Part shown: positions 1 through 6,337 of the stretch, piece by piece | Layout of the letters: every line of letters begins with the position of its first letter | How positions within the stretch are numbered: the stretch's first letter is position 1 | Notes under the pieces: generated by a model | What the model saw: only the letters and a program-made list of their open reading frames with translations | Told to the model about the DNA's origin: nothing | The model's database searches: none | Source of the DNA: an uncultured bacterium | Lineage (GTDB): Bacteria > Bacillota > Clostridia > Oscillospirales > Oscillospiraceae | Length of the DNA: 7,206 nucleotides | Reading direction: 5' to 3' | NCBI GenBank assembly: GCA_905214155.1 | Contig: CAJMLC010000099.1 | Location: forward strand, 1-7,206 | Translations under genes and position numbers: made by a program

Positions 1-77
1 ACAGCGCCATGCAGCCGGACGAGAAGCAGCCGAAGCTGCTCCCACCGCTGAGCGAGGTCATTTCGTTCCCAGCATAA
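1..77 (+). CDS. 3' end of an unidentified protein-coding gene (partial)
   Basis: An open frame beginning before the window (codons in phase with position 3) runs to a TAA at 75-77 and gives a C-terminus ending in LLPPLSEVISFPA. I do not recognise the family from 24 residues. Support for a real gene end is indirect: the frame stays open to the window edge, the residues are unbiased, and a strong hairpin starts 14 bases after the stop. It would be convergent with htpG. The other plus-strand frames give less protein-like tails, but a stretch this short could also be non-coding. Confidence 0.4.
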   Translation, partial: SAMQPDEKQPKLLPPLSEVISFPA

Positions 78-80
78 GAC

Positions 81-119
81 GGCAAAAGGAATGCGGGAGC
101 GGACAACTCCGCTCCCGCA
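81..119 (-). terminator. Rho-independent terminator of htpG, possibly bidirectional
   Basis: A perfect 12-bp GC-rich inverted repeat (92-103 and 108-119) closes on a 4-base loop (CAAC on the plus strand). On the minus strand it is followed by a T-rich run (TTCCTTTTG), and it lies about 67 bases past the htpG stop. This is the arrangement of an intrinsic terminator for htpG. On the plus strand it follows the upstream gene's stop by 14 bases but has no T tract, so its action there is less certain. Confidence 0.65.
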
Positions 120-185
120 CCGGGGGTGACAGTTTGTGTCCCTATCAAGGGAAATAGAGGGAAACGACGGGGATCTTATTTTCTT

Positions 186-2090
186 TTATCCCAGCAGCTC
201 GCAGACCAGATCGCTGTACGCGCCCGGATCTTCGAGCGGCAGATCCGCCATCAGCAGCGCCTGCGCGTAGAGGATCTCGACGATCTTCTTCGCCTTCTCC
301 GGCTCCTGGGCCACGGCGACTTGCAGCTTCGCGAACATCGGATGCGAAGCGTTCAGCTCCAGCACCTTCTCGGCCTTCATGTCCATCTCGGGGCTGACAC
401 GCTTGAAATATTTCTCCATTTCAAACGTCATCCCCTCGCCCGGCACCACGCAGACCGGATGGCTGCCCAGCGCGTCGGAGAGCTTGACCTCCCTGACCCG
501 CTCGCCCAGCGTCTCCTTGACGAAGTCGAGCGTCGTCTTCGCCTGCTCGGCCTTCTCCTCGGCGGCCTTCTTTTCCTCATCGGTCTGGATACCGAGGTCC
601 TCCTGCGTCACGGAGCGGAATTCCTTCTCGCCGTATTTCTGCAGCGTCTGTGGCACGAAGCCGTCGACCTCGTCGGTCATCAGCAGCACATCGAAGCCCT
701 TCTCGCGCAGCGTCTCGATCTGCGGCAGCTTCGCCGCCCGGTCGCGGCTCTCCGCGCTGGCGTAGTAGATGTATTTCTGCGCTTCGGGCATCGCGTCGGC
801 ATACTCCTTGAGGCTGACCAGCTTGTTCTCCTTCGCCGACCAGTAGAGCAGCAGATCCTGCAGCAGCTCTTTCTTCGCACCGTAATCATTCAGCACGCCG
901 TATTTGAGCTGTGTGCCGAACGCGCCGTAGAACTTCTCATACTTCTCGCGGTCGCTCGTCATCAGCTTGACCAGCTCCTGCTTGATCTTCTTCTCAAGGT
1001 TGTTTGCAATGAACTTCAGCTGCCGGTCGTGCTGCAGCATCTCACGCGAAATATTCAGGCTCAGATCCTGCGAATCGACCACGCCGCGCACAAAGCGGAA
1101 GCAGTCCGGCAGCAGATCGGCACAGTTTTCCATGATCATCACGCCCGAGGAATAGAGCTGCAGTCCCTTCTTGAAGTCCTTCGTATAGAAATCATACGGA
1201 GCCTTCGCCGGGACATAGAGCAGCGCCTTATACGTCACCGCGCCCTCGACGTCCGCGTGGATGACTGCGACAGGATCTTCAAAATCATAGAACTTCTCTT
1301 TGTAGAAGTTGTTGTATTCCTCGTCCGTGACCTCGGACTTTTTCTTCTGCCAGATCGGCACCATCGAGTTCAGCGTCCGGTCCTCCTGCACGGTCTCATA
1401 TTCCGGATGCTCGCTGTCCGCCGTGCCCTCCTTGACCTTCGTGGTGTCCATCATCATCTTGATCGGGTAGCGAATATAGTCGGAGTATTTGCGCACCAGT
1501 GTCTGGATGTCCCACGGCTTTAAGAACCGCGAATAATCCTCGTCCTCCGTGTCGGCCTTGAGCTTCATGATGACGTCGGTGCCGACGCCGTCCTTCTCGC
1601 ACGGCTCGATCGTATAGCCGTCCGCACCGGACGACTGCCACTTCCAAGCCTGCTCTTCGCCATATTTTTTCGAGACGACCGTCACCTCGTCGGCCACCAT
1701 GAACGCCGAGTAGAAGCCGACGCCGAACTGGCCGATGATGTCGATGTCCTCGTCCTTATTCTCCGCAGTTTCAAGGTCTTTCTTGAATTGCAGGCTGCCG
1801 GATTTACAGATCGTGCCGAGATTCTGTTCCATCTCGTCCTTGCTCATGCCGATGCCGTTGTCGCGCACGGTCAGCGTCCGCGTGTCCTTGTCCGCCTCGA
1901 TGCGGATGACAAAATCGCTGCGGCTCAGGCCGACGTTCTCATCGGTCAGCGCCCGGTAGGCCAGCTTGTCGATCGCGTCGGATGCGTTCGACAAGATCTC
2001 TCGCAGGAAAATCTCCTGATGCGTATAAATTGAATGGATCATCAGATCGAGCAGCCGTTTGCTCTCCGCCTGAAATTCTTTCTTTTCCAT
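186..2090 (-). CDS. htpG: Molecular chaperone HtpG (bacterial Hsp90)
   Basis: Cytosolic ATP-dependent chaperone, homodimeric in this family, that remodels and stabilises client proteins, often with the DnaK system. The 634-residue product is close to the usual 620-640. The N-terminal GHKL ATPase domain shows LREILSNASDAIDKL near residues 29-43 with catalytic Glu31 and Asn35, the nucleotide-binding DNGIGM at 77-82, the lid segment LGTICKSGS at 91-99, and GQFGVGF at 120-126. The middle domain carries the conserved NISREML motif with the ATP-contacting arginine near residue 349. The C-terminal dimerisation region is complete and lacks the eukaryotic MEEVD tail. The ATG at 2088-2090 begins the canonical sequence and is preceded by GAAGGA (2102-2107), 11 bases away. 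The gene is monocistronic, under a CIRCE operator and sigma-A-like promoter, and followed by a hairpin terminator. No key residue is missing. Confidence 0.98.
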   Translation of the reverse strand: MEKKEFQAESKRLLDLMIHSIYTHQEIFLREILSNASDAIDKLAYRALTDENVGLSRSDFVIRIEADKDTRTLTVRDNGIGMSKDEMEQNLGTICKSGSLQFKKDLETAENKDEDIDIIGQFGVGFYSAFMVADEVTVVSKKYGEEQAWKWQSSGADGYTIEPCEKDGVGTDVIMKLKADTEDEDYSRFLKPWDIQTLVRKYSDYIRYPIKMMMDTTKVKEGTADSEHPEYETVQEDRTLNSMVPIWQKKKSEVTDEEYNNFYKEKFYDFEDPVAVIHADVEGAVTYKALLYVPAKAPYDFYTKDFKKGLQLYSSGVMIMENCADLLPDCFRFVRGVVDSQDLSLNISREMLQHDRQLKFIANNLEKKIKQELVKLMTSDREKYEKFYGAFGTQLKYGVLNDYGAKKELLQDLLLYWSAKENKLVSLKEYADAMPEAQKYIYYASAESRDRAAKLPQIETLREKGFDVLLMTDEVDGFVPQTLQKYGEKEFRSVTQEDLGIQTDEEKKAAEEKAEQAKTTLDFVKETLGERVREVKLSDALGSHPVCVVPGEGMTFEMEKYFKRVSPEMDMKAEKVLELNASHPMFAKLQVAVAQEPEKAKKIVEILYAQALLMADLPLEDPGAYSDLVCELLG

Positions 2091-2112
2091 AAATCGTCAC
2101 GTCCTTCGTAAT

Positions 2113-2139
2113 TTGGCACTCTCCATCATCGAGTGCTAA
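2113..2139 (-). promoter_or_regulatory. CIRCE operator (HrcA-binding site) of htpG
   Basis: On the minus strand the sequence reads TTAGCACTC-N9-GAGTGCCAA, against the consensus TTAGCACTC-N9-GAGTGCTAA. Only one base differs, in the distal arm, and the 9-base spacer is exact. The site starts four bases after the -10 hexamer and so covers the expected transcription start. A bound HrcA repressor would block initiation, and heat or misfolded-protein load on GroEL would relieve it. CIRCE is best known at groESL and dnaK operons; here it controls htpG. Confidence 0.94.
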
Positions 2140-2143
2140 TCCC

Positions 2144-2171
2144 ATTCTAGCACAGCTTTTCCATTTTGCAA
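2144..2171 (-). promoter_or_regulatory. Sigma-A-type promoter of htpG
   Basis: On the minus strand a -35 TTGCAA (2171-2166) lies 16 bases from a -10 TAGAAT (2149-2144), with TGC directly before the -10 as an extended -10 element. The predicted start falls inside the CIRCE operator, giving an untranslated leader of about 45 bases. Both hexamers deviate mildly from TTGACA and TATAAT, but the extended -10 and the operator position support the call. Confidence 0.75.
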
Positions 2172-2221
2172 CCCCTTTCCGAAAAGTTCACAAACAATTC
2201 ATAGCCATTCGAAATCCGCCC

Positions 2222-2250
2222 TATGCAACCGGTAAAAACTGTGATATACT
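2222..2250 (+). promoter_or_regulatory. Probable promoter of the ABC-F gene
   Basis: A -10 TATACT at 2245-2250 has TGA immediately upstream, forming an extended -10. The best -35 at 17-base spacing is the poor TATGCA (2222-2227). The predicted start, near 2257, leaves a short AT-rich leader and an AGGAG ribosome binding site at 2279-2283, six bases before the ATG at 2290. It diverges from the htpG promoter with about 50 bases between the two -35 regions. Confidence 0.6.
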
Positions 2251-2289
2251 AATTAAAACTATGATTATGACTGGATTTAGGAGCAAACT

Positions 2290-3900
2290 ATGATCACAAT
2301 TTCCAACCTCGGCATGCAGTTCGGCGGCAGCGTCCTGTTCAAGCAGGTCGACCTGCAGTTCACCCCCGGCAACTGCTACGGCGTCATCGGCGCGAACGGC
2401 GCCGGCAAATCCACGTTTCTGAAAATGCTTTCTGGCGAGCTGGAGCCGACATCCGGCGACATCTTCCTCAAGCCCGGCGCGCGCATGTCCGTCCTCAAGC
2501 AGGATCAGTTCCAGTACGACGAATACCCCATCCTCGACACCGTCATCATGGGCAACCAGCACCTCTATGACATCATGAAGGAGAAGGACGCCCTCTATGA
2601 AAAAGAGGACTTCTCCGAGGAAGACGGCCTCCGCGCCAGCGAACTGGAGACCGAGTTTGCCGAGCTCGACGGCTGGGAAGCCGAGTCCGACGCCTCCAAG
2701 CTCCTGCAGGGCCTCGGCATCCCGGTCGAGCTGCACTACGACCTCATGGGCAATACCGACCCGCGCCTGAAGGTGAAGGTCCTGCTCGCGCAGGCCCTGT
2801 TCGGCAAGCCCGATATCATCATGCTCGACGAGCCGACGAACAACCTCGACATCGAGGCCATCAACTGGCTGGAAAACTTCATCCTCGACTACGAGGACAC
2901 CGGCCTCGTCATCGTCGTCAGCCACGACCGGCACTTCCTCAACACCGTCTGCACCCACATCGTCGACATCGACTACGGCAAGATCAAGATGTACGTCGGC
3001 AACTACGACTTCTGGTACGAATCGTCCCAGCTCGTGCAGCAGCTCATCCGCAACAAGAATAAGCGTAACGAGGAAAAGATCGCAGAATTGCAGACCTTCA
3101 TCTCCCGCTTCGCGGCCAACAAGGCCAAGAGCAAACAGGCGACCTCCCGCCGCCGCCTGCTTGACAAGCTGTCCGTCGAAGAGATGCCCGCCTCCTCCCG
3201 CCGCTATCCGTTCGTCGGGTTCGAGCGCGAGCGCGAGGTCGGCAAGGACATTCTGTTCGTCACCGACGTGAGCAAGACCGTCGACGGCGTCAAGCTGCTC
3301 GACCATGTCTCCTTCATCGTCGGCAAAAACGACAAGATCGCCTTTGTCGGCGAGAACGAGCTGGCGCAGACCACCATGTTCAAGATCCTCATGGGCGAGC
3401 TGGAGCCGGACGAAGGCTCCGTCAAATGGGGCCAGACCGTCACCACCAGCTATCTCCCCAAGGACAACAGCGAGTATTTCGACGGCCATACCGAATCCCT
3501 CGTCGACTGGATCCGCCAGTATTCGGCCAAGAAGGACGATGTCTATCTCCGCGGCTTCCTCGGCCGGATGCTCTTCTCGGGCGACGATGTGTTCAAGCCT
3601 GTCAACGTCCTCTCCGGCGGCGAAAAGGTGCGCTGTATGCTCTCCCGCATGATGCTCTCCGGGGCGAACGTCGTCCTGCTCGACCAGCCGACAAACCACC
3701 TCGACATGGAGTCCATTCAGGCCGTCAATAAGGGTCTCATGGCCTTCCCCGGCAATGTGCTTCTCGCCTCGCACGACCATGAGATGCTCCAGACCACCTG
3801 TAACCGCGTCATCGAGTTCCAGCCCGACGGCACGATCCTCGACCGCCCCGGCACCTACGACGAATACCTCGACTGGAAACGCGAAAGACTGGCACAATAA
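2290..3900 (+). CDS. ABC-F family ATPase, YkpA/YbiT-like, with one degenerate ATP site
   Basis: Soluble tandem ABC ATPase (536 residues, no membrane segments). ABC-F proteins bind the ribosomal E site and modulate translation; this type is not a classical drug-resistance member, and its precise role is uncertain. NBD1 has Walker A GANGAGKST (34-42), Walker B MLDEPTNNLD (178-187) and switch His212, but its LSGGE signature position reads TDPRL (156-160). A Lys/Arg/Glu-rich linker near residues 245-300 matches the P-site tRNA-interaction motif. NBD2 keeps the LSGGEK signature (441-446) and His495, but its Walker A reads GENELAQTT (354-362, Lys replaced by Gln360) and its Walker B LLDQPTNHLD has Gln466 for the catalytic Glu. 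The intact parts form one composite site and the altered parts form the other. The start has AGGAG six bases upstream. Long sequence similarity to the YkpA/YbiT type is from memory; the symbol is left blank. Confidence 0.96.
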   Translation: MITISNLGMQFGGSVLFKQVDLQFTPGNCYGVIGANGAGKSTFLKMLSGELEPTSGDIFLKPGARMSVLKQDQFQYDEYPILDTVIMGNQHLYDIMKEKDALYEKEDFSEEDGLRASELETEFAELDGWEAESDASKLLQGLGIPVELHYDLMGNTDPRLKVKVLLAQALFGKPDIIMLDEPTNNLDIEAINWLENFILDYEDTGLVIVVSHDRHFLNTVCTHIVDIDYGKIKMYVGNYDFWYESSQLVQQLIRNKNKRNEEKIAELQTFISRFAANKAKSKQATSRRRLLDKLSVEEMPASSRRYPFVGFEREREVGKDILFVTDVSKTVDGVKLLDHVSFIVGKNDKIAFVGENELAQTTMFKILMGELEPDEGSVKWGQTVTTSYLPKDNSEYFDGHTESLVDWIRQYSAKKDDVYLRGFLGRMLFSGDDVFKPVNVLSGGEKVRCMLSRMMLSGANVVLLDQPTNHLDMESIQAVNKGLMAFPGNVLLASHDHEMLQTTCNRVIEFQPDGTILDRPGTYDEYLDWKRERLAQ

Positions 3901-3919
3901 TCCCCGCCGCAGCGAATAG

Positions 3920-3965
3920 GCTCCCTTGTGTAAAGGGAGCTGTCGCCGTAGGCGACTGAGGGATT
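3920..3965 (+). repeat. Two-hairpin intergenic repeat, copy 1
   Basis: Hairpin 1 is GCTCCCTT / AAGGGAGC (3920-3927, 3933-3940) with a 5-base loop. After one base, hairpin 2 is GTCGCC / GGCGAC (3942-3947, 3951-3956) with loop GTA. A tail, TGAGGGATT, ends at 3965. It starts 20 bases after the ABC-F stop. Hairpin 1 could act as a weak terminator, but no T tract follows. Two further copies with the same plan lie at 4105-4157 and, inverted, at 4168-4215. Confidence 0.75.
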
Positions 3966-4003
3966 GTCGCCCCACGGTCTTCCGCCGCACCTCGCTCGTG
4001 TTT

Positions 4004-4088
4004 GTAGGGGCCGATGCCGAGCGCAGCTGTTCGCGACGAAGGAGCGTTACAGATGCGGCCTGCCCCTTGCGGGTACTCATCGGCCCTT
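4004..4088 (+). repeat. GTAG-footed inverted repeat with a 61-base interior
   Basis: GTAG at 4004-4007 is followed by GGGCCGATG (4008-4016), which pairs perfectly with CATCGGCCC (4078-4086). Adding a G-T wobble and an A-T pair extends the stem to 11 bp. The 61-base interior has no gene and only minor internal pairing. The foot-plus-stem plan matches the shorter repeat at 4221-4243 on the other strand, so this may be an expanded or interrupted copy. I see no open frame with a ribosome binding site here. Confidence 0.6.
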
Positions 4089-4104
4089 CCCCTCCGCAGC
4101 GGAT

Positions 4105-4157
4105 GTCCCCCCTCTTGGTAGAGGGGGGACAGATTGCCGTAAGCAATCAGGGGGGAA
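4105..4157 (+). repeat. Two-hairpin intergenic repeat, copy 2
   Basis: Hairpin 1 is a perfect 10-bp stem GTCCCCCCTC / GAGGGGGGAC (4105-4114, 4121-4130) with loop TTGGTA. One base later, hairpin 2 is GATTGC / GCAATC (4132-4137, 4143-4148) with a 5-base loop. After a single A comes a tail with six Gs (4150-4155). Stem sequences differ from copy 1 but the pairing and spacing are the same. Confidence 0.75.
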
Positions 4158-4167
4158 GATTTTGAAA

Positions 4168-4215
4168 CTCCCCCAGTCATGCTTCGCATGACAGCCCCCT
4201 CTTGGTAGAGGGGGC
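4168..4215 (-). repeat. Two-hairpin intergenic repeat, copy 3 (inverted)
   Basis: Read on the minus strand, hairpin 1 is GCCCCCTC / GAGGGGGC (4215-4208, 4201-4194) with loop TACCAA. One base later, hairpin 2 is GTCATGC / GCATGAC (4192-4186, 4182-4176) with loop GAA. After one T comes a tail with five Gs (4174-4170). The copy is head-to-head with copy 2, and its five-G tail can pair with the six-C arm of neither hairpin 1 copy exclusively, so several folds are possible. Confidence 0.75.
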
Positions 4216-4220
4216 CTTTC

Positions 4221-4243
4221 GGGCGGGCATTGCCCACCCCTAC
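4221..4243 (-). repeat. REP-like hairpin with GTAG foot
   Basis: On the minus strand GTAG (4243-4240) directly precedes an 8-bp stem GGGTGGGC / GCCCGCCC (4239-4232, 4228-4221) with one T-G wobble and a 3-base loop AAT. A conserved GTAG before a short imperfect GC hairpin is the hallmark of REP sequences mobilised by RAYT (TnpA-REP) transposases in proteobacteria. No such transposase is in this window, so the relationship is only by analogy. Confidence 0.6.
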
Positions 4244-4267
4244 ATTTTCATCTCAAATCACACCATC

Positions 4268-4272
4268 AAAGG
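4268..4272 (+). promoter_or_regulatory. Ribosome binding site fixing the M50 protease start
   Basis: AAAGG lies eight bases before the ATG at 4281. It favours this start over an upstream in-frame TTG at 4230, which sits inside the REP-like hairpin and has no ribosome binding site. I see no convincing promoter between 4244 and 4280. Confidence 0.65.
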
Positions 4273-4280
4273 TAACACCT

Positions 4281-4955
4281 ATGACCACCTTCCTCTCCTG
4301 GCTCCGCCAGCTCAACTTCGACACCCTCCTTGACACGCTCATCATCGTTCTCGCCTCGCTGCTCTGCATCACCGTGCACGAATCGTGCCACGGTCTGGCG
4401 GCCTACTGGCTCGGCGACGACACGGCCAAGCGCATGGGCCGCATTTCGCTCAATCCCCTCCGCCACATCGACATCGGCGGCCTCATCATGATGGCGATCT
4501 TCCACTTCGGCTGGGCCAAGCCCGTCCCGATCGACATGCGCCGCTTCCGCAACCGCCGCGCCGGCATGGCCATCACAGCCCTCGCCGGCCCTGTTTCCAA
4601 CGTCATTCTCGCCTTTCTGGCCCTGATCTGCCTCGCGCTCTGCAATCTCTTCCTCCCGCAGACCACGCTGGTCTACTACATCAGCTATTTCTTCCTCTAC
4701 TCTGCAATTCTGAGCGCCGGTCTCGCCGTCTTCAACCTTATTCCGATCCCCCCGCTCGACGGCAGCAAGGTGCTCTTCTCCCTCCTGCCAGACTCCGCCT
4801 ACGCATGGCTCATGCGCTACGAGCGTTACGGCATGATCCTGCTCTACATTCTGCTCTTTGCCGACGTGCTCGACACGCCGCTGAACTTTCTCCGCACCGG
4901 CTTACTGAACGGCCTCTCTTCCGCCGTATCCTTCCTGATTGGACTGTTTATATGA
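4281..4955 (+). CDS. Site-2 protease family (M50) intramembrane metalloprotease
   Basis: Predicted polytopic membrane zinc protease of 224 residues, the short core form of the M50 family without PDZ or CBS domains. Transmembrane segments are visible near residues 16-40, 65-76, 95-125, 130-155 and 190-224. The zinc-binding HExxH motif is HESCH at 33-37, inside the first membrane segment. The third ligand is Asp160 in NLIPIPPLDG (152-161). GWAKPVP (77-83) and AGPVSN (102-107) are also typical. Family members cleave substrates within the membrane, for example anti-sigma factors or, in SpoIVFB, pro-sigma-K; the substrate here cannot be told. It is the first gene of the operon, and its TGA overlaps the scpA ATG. 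The catalytic residues are all present, so it should be active. It resembles the YwhC-like rather than the RseP-like group. Confidence 0.93.
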   Translation: MTTFLSWLRQLNFDTLLDTLIIVLASLLCITVHESCHGLAAYWLGDDTAKRMGRISLNPLRHIDIGGLIMMAIFHFGWAKPVPIDMRRFRNRRAGMAITALAGPVSNVILAFLALICLALCNLFLPQTTLVYYISYFFLYSAILSAGLAVFNLIPIPPLDGSKVLFSLLPDSAYAWLMRYERYGMILLYILLFADVLDTPLNFLRTGLLNGLSSAVSFLIGLFI

Positions 4956-5737
4956 ACGAACCCGTATACCATCTGGACAGCGTCGTCCGCGCCAGGGCCG
5001 AGACCCTCGAGGATTTCGACGGCCCGCTGGACGTCATTCTTCTGCTGCTCAGCAAAAATAAAATCGAAATCCAGGATGTCAACATCACCTCCATCTTAGA
5101 GCAATACCTCGCCTGGCTCGACGAGCGCAAGCGCATGGACATGGAGGTCGCCAGCGAATTCATCGCCATGGCCTCCCACCTCATGTACATCAAAACGCGC
5201 ATGCTCCTCTCCAAGGCCGAGCAGGAGGAGGCTGAGAGCGACATGGAAATTCTGATCCGCTCCCTGCGTGAGCGCCAGAGCAAGGAGGCCTACGAGCAGA
5301 TCAAGCTCGCCGCTTCGCAGCTCTCCGTCCGCAACGAAATTGGTCTCGGTCTCTTCACCAAGGGGCAGGAGCCTTATCAGAAAGACCAGACCTACCGCTA
5401 CCGGCACGACCCGTCCGACCTGCTGACGGCCCTCGCCGCCATTGCCGACCGCTCGGAGCGCCGCCTGCCGCCGCCCGTTTCCAACTTCGCGGGCATCGTC
5501 GGCGCGGAGCCGTATCCCGTCGTCAAAAAGGCGGCCGAGATCGTCCGCCGCCTCTTCTCGCACGGCGTTATGCGCCTCAAGGCCCTCTTTCAGGGCAGCC
5601 GCAGCCGCTCTGAGATCGTGGCGACCTTCCTCGCTCTGCTCGAATTATGTAAACTCAAATCCGTATCGATCGACGACGCGGACGACCCGTCCATCACCTA
5701 CCTCAAGGACCCGGACGAGCCGGTCAGCGCCGGATAA
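4952..5737 (+). CDS. scpA: Segregation and condensation protein A (ScpA kleisin)
   Basis: ScpA is the bacterial kleisin that bridges the SMC dimer heads and, with ScpB, forms the condensin that organises and segregates newly replicated origins. The 261-residue protein has the N-terminal SMC-neck-binding helical domain with FDGPLD at 22-27 followed by LLLLSKNKIEIQDVNITSILEQYL, typical of the family. A charged, flexible middle with a Glu-rich stretch near 88-100 binds ScpB in homologues. The C-terminal winged helix (about 185-250) has FLALLELCKL. The ATG at 4952 overlaps the protease TGA as ATGA, implying translational coupling. The frame is open for another 567 bases upstream through the protease gene, but that part is out of register with any family sequence. 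Its length matches the usual 240-270. Confidence 0.97.
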   Translation: MNEPVYHLDSVVRARAETLEDFDGPLDVILLLLSKNKIEIQDVNITSILEQYLAWLDERKRMDMEVASEFIAMASHLMYIKTRMLLSKAEQEEAESDMEILIRSLRERQSKEAYEQIKLAASQLSVRNEIGLGLFTKGQEPYQKDQTYRYRHDPSDLLTALAAIADRSERRLPPPVSNFAGIVGAEPYPVVKKAAEIVRRLFSHGVMRLKALFQGSRSRSEIVATFLALLELCKLKSVSIDDADDPSITYLKDPDEPVSAG

Positions 5738-5741
5738 GGAG
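5736..5741 (+). promoter_or_regulatory. Shine-Dalgarno of scpB embedded in the scpA stop
   Basis: AAGGAG begins within the scpA TAA (5735-5737) and ends five bases before the scpB ATG at 5747. Ribosomes ending scpA therefore sit on the scpB initiation site, which suggests coupled synthesis of the two partners. Confidence 0.8.
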
Positions 5742-5746
5742 CCATT

Positions 5747-6337
5747 ATGGAACAAAATGATCTCCAGCGCGCGCTGATGGCCGTGCTATTCGCTGCGGGC
5801 GAACCGGTCGCGGCCTCCCGCCTCGCCGAATCCCTGCAAGTGGACGAATCCGAGATCCACCGCGAATGCGAGGCCCTCATGAGCGCCCTTTCTTTCAACC
5901 GCAGCGGCATCCGTATCGTGAAGCTCGAAAACGCCTATCAGATGTGCTCCTCCGCCGAAATGGCCGAATACGTCACGAAAACGCTCGAGACGCGCAAGCC
6001 GCCGAAGCTCTCGCCCTCGCAGCTCGAGACGCTTACGGTCATCGCCTACTATCAGCCCGCGACGAAGGCCTACGTCGAGACCATCCGCGGCGTCGACAGC
6101 GCCTATTCCGTCAGCGCCCTGCTGACCAAGAAGCTCATCCGCGAATGCGGCCGCCTCAATGTCCCCGGCCGCCCGATTTTGTACGAAACGACGCCGGACT
6201 TTCTCCGCGTCTTCGGCCTTGAATCGCTGGCCGACCTGCCCGATATCGAAAAGGTCGACATCGCCGTGAAAAAGGAACAGCTCCAGCTCGATCTCGACGC
6301 CGCGCAGCCCGCATCCCCCGCGGAGGGCCAGTCATGA
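5747..6337 (+). CDS. scpB: Segregation and condensation protein B (ScpB)
   Basis: ScpB dimerises and binds the middle of ScpA, completing the SMC-ScpA-ScpB condensin in the nucleoid. The 196 residues form two tandem winged-helix domains: about 5-80, and about 88-165. The second carries the family signature LSPSQLETLTVIAYYQP, then IRGVDSAYSVSALLTKKLI and the strongly conserved GRPILYETTPDFLRVFGL. The tail after about 170 is variable and rich in Ala, Gln and Pro, as is common. The start follows an AAGGAG that overlaps the scpA stop. The TGA overlaps the next gene's ATG. Length and motifs are normal and nothing is missing. Confidence 0.97.
   Translation: MEQNDLQRALMAVLFAAGEPVAASRLAESLQVDESEIHRECEALMSALSFNRSGIRIVKLENAYQMCSSAEMAEYVTKTLETRKPPKLSPSQLETLTVIAYYQPATKAYVETIRGVDSAYSVSALLTKKLIRECGRLNVPGRPILYETTPDFLRVFGLESLADLPDIEKVDIAVKKEQLQLDLDAAQPASPAEGQS

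Noticed and set aside
126..1523. A 465-codon plus-strand open frame antisense to htpG
   Set aside because: Its product is Leu/Arg/His-rich without recognisable motifs, it lacks a sensible ribosome binding site, and htpG on the other strand is certain. Long antisense frames are expected in GC-rich coding DNA.
2221..4146. A 641-codon minus-strand open frame across the ABC-F gene and the repeat gap
   Set aside because: It mirrors the ABC-F codons as a Val/Asp/Glu/Leu-rich product of low complexity, runs through non-coding repeats, and covers the ABC-F promoter. It has no family features.
4105..4219. The GC hairpins as strong intrinsic terminators of the ABC-F gene
   Set aside because: The stems are strong but none is followed by a T tract on the plus strand, so I annotate them as repeats and leave a termination role open.
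3809..4237. Open frames on both strands in the 3901-4280 gap
   Set aside because: They translate hairpin repeats, have no ribosome binding sites, and show no protein-like composition.
4230..4280. An upstream TTG start that would add 17 residues to the M50 protease
   Set aside because: The TTG lies in the loop of the REP-like hairpin and has no ribosome binding site, while the ATG at 4281 has AAAGG at good spacing and fits the family N-terminus.
3901..4280. A CRISPR array or a structured RNA gene such as a tRNA or riboswitch
   Set aside because: There are no regularly spaced identical repeats with unique spacers, no tRNA cloverleaf or T-loop, and no riboswitch core I can recognise.
4385..4951. 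An extended scpA reading frame of 450 codons overlapping the protease gene
   Set aside because: The extra part is an Arg/Pro/His-rich shadow of the protease. ScpA homology starts just after the ATG at 4952, and the total would far exceed the usual length.
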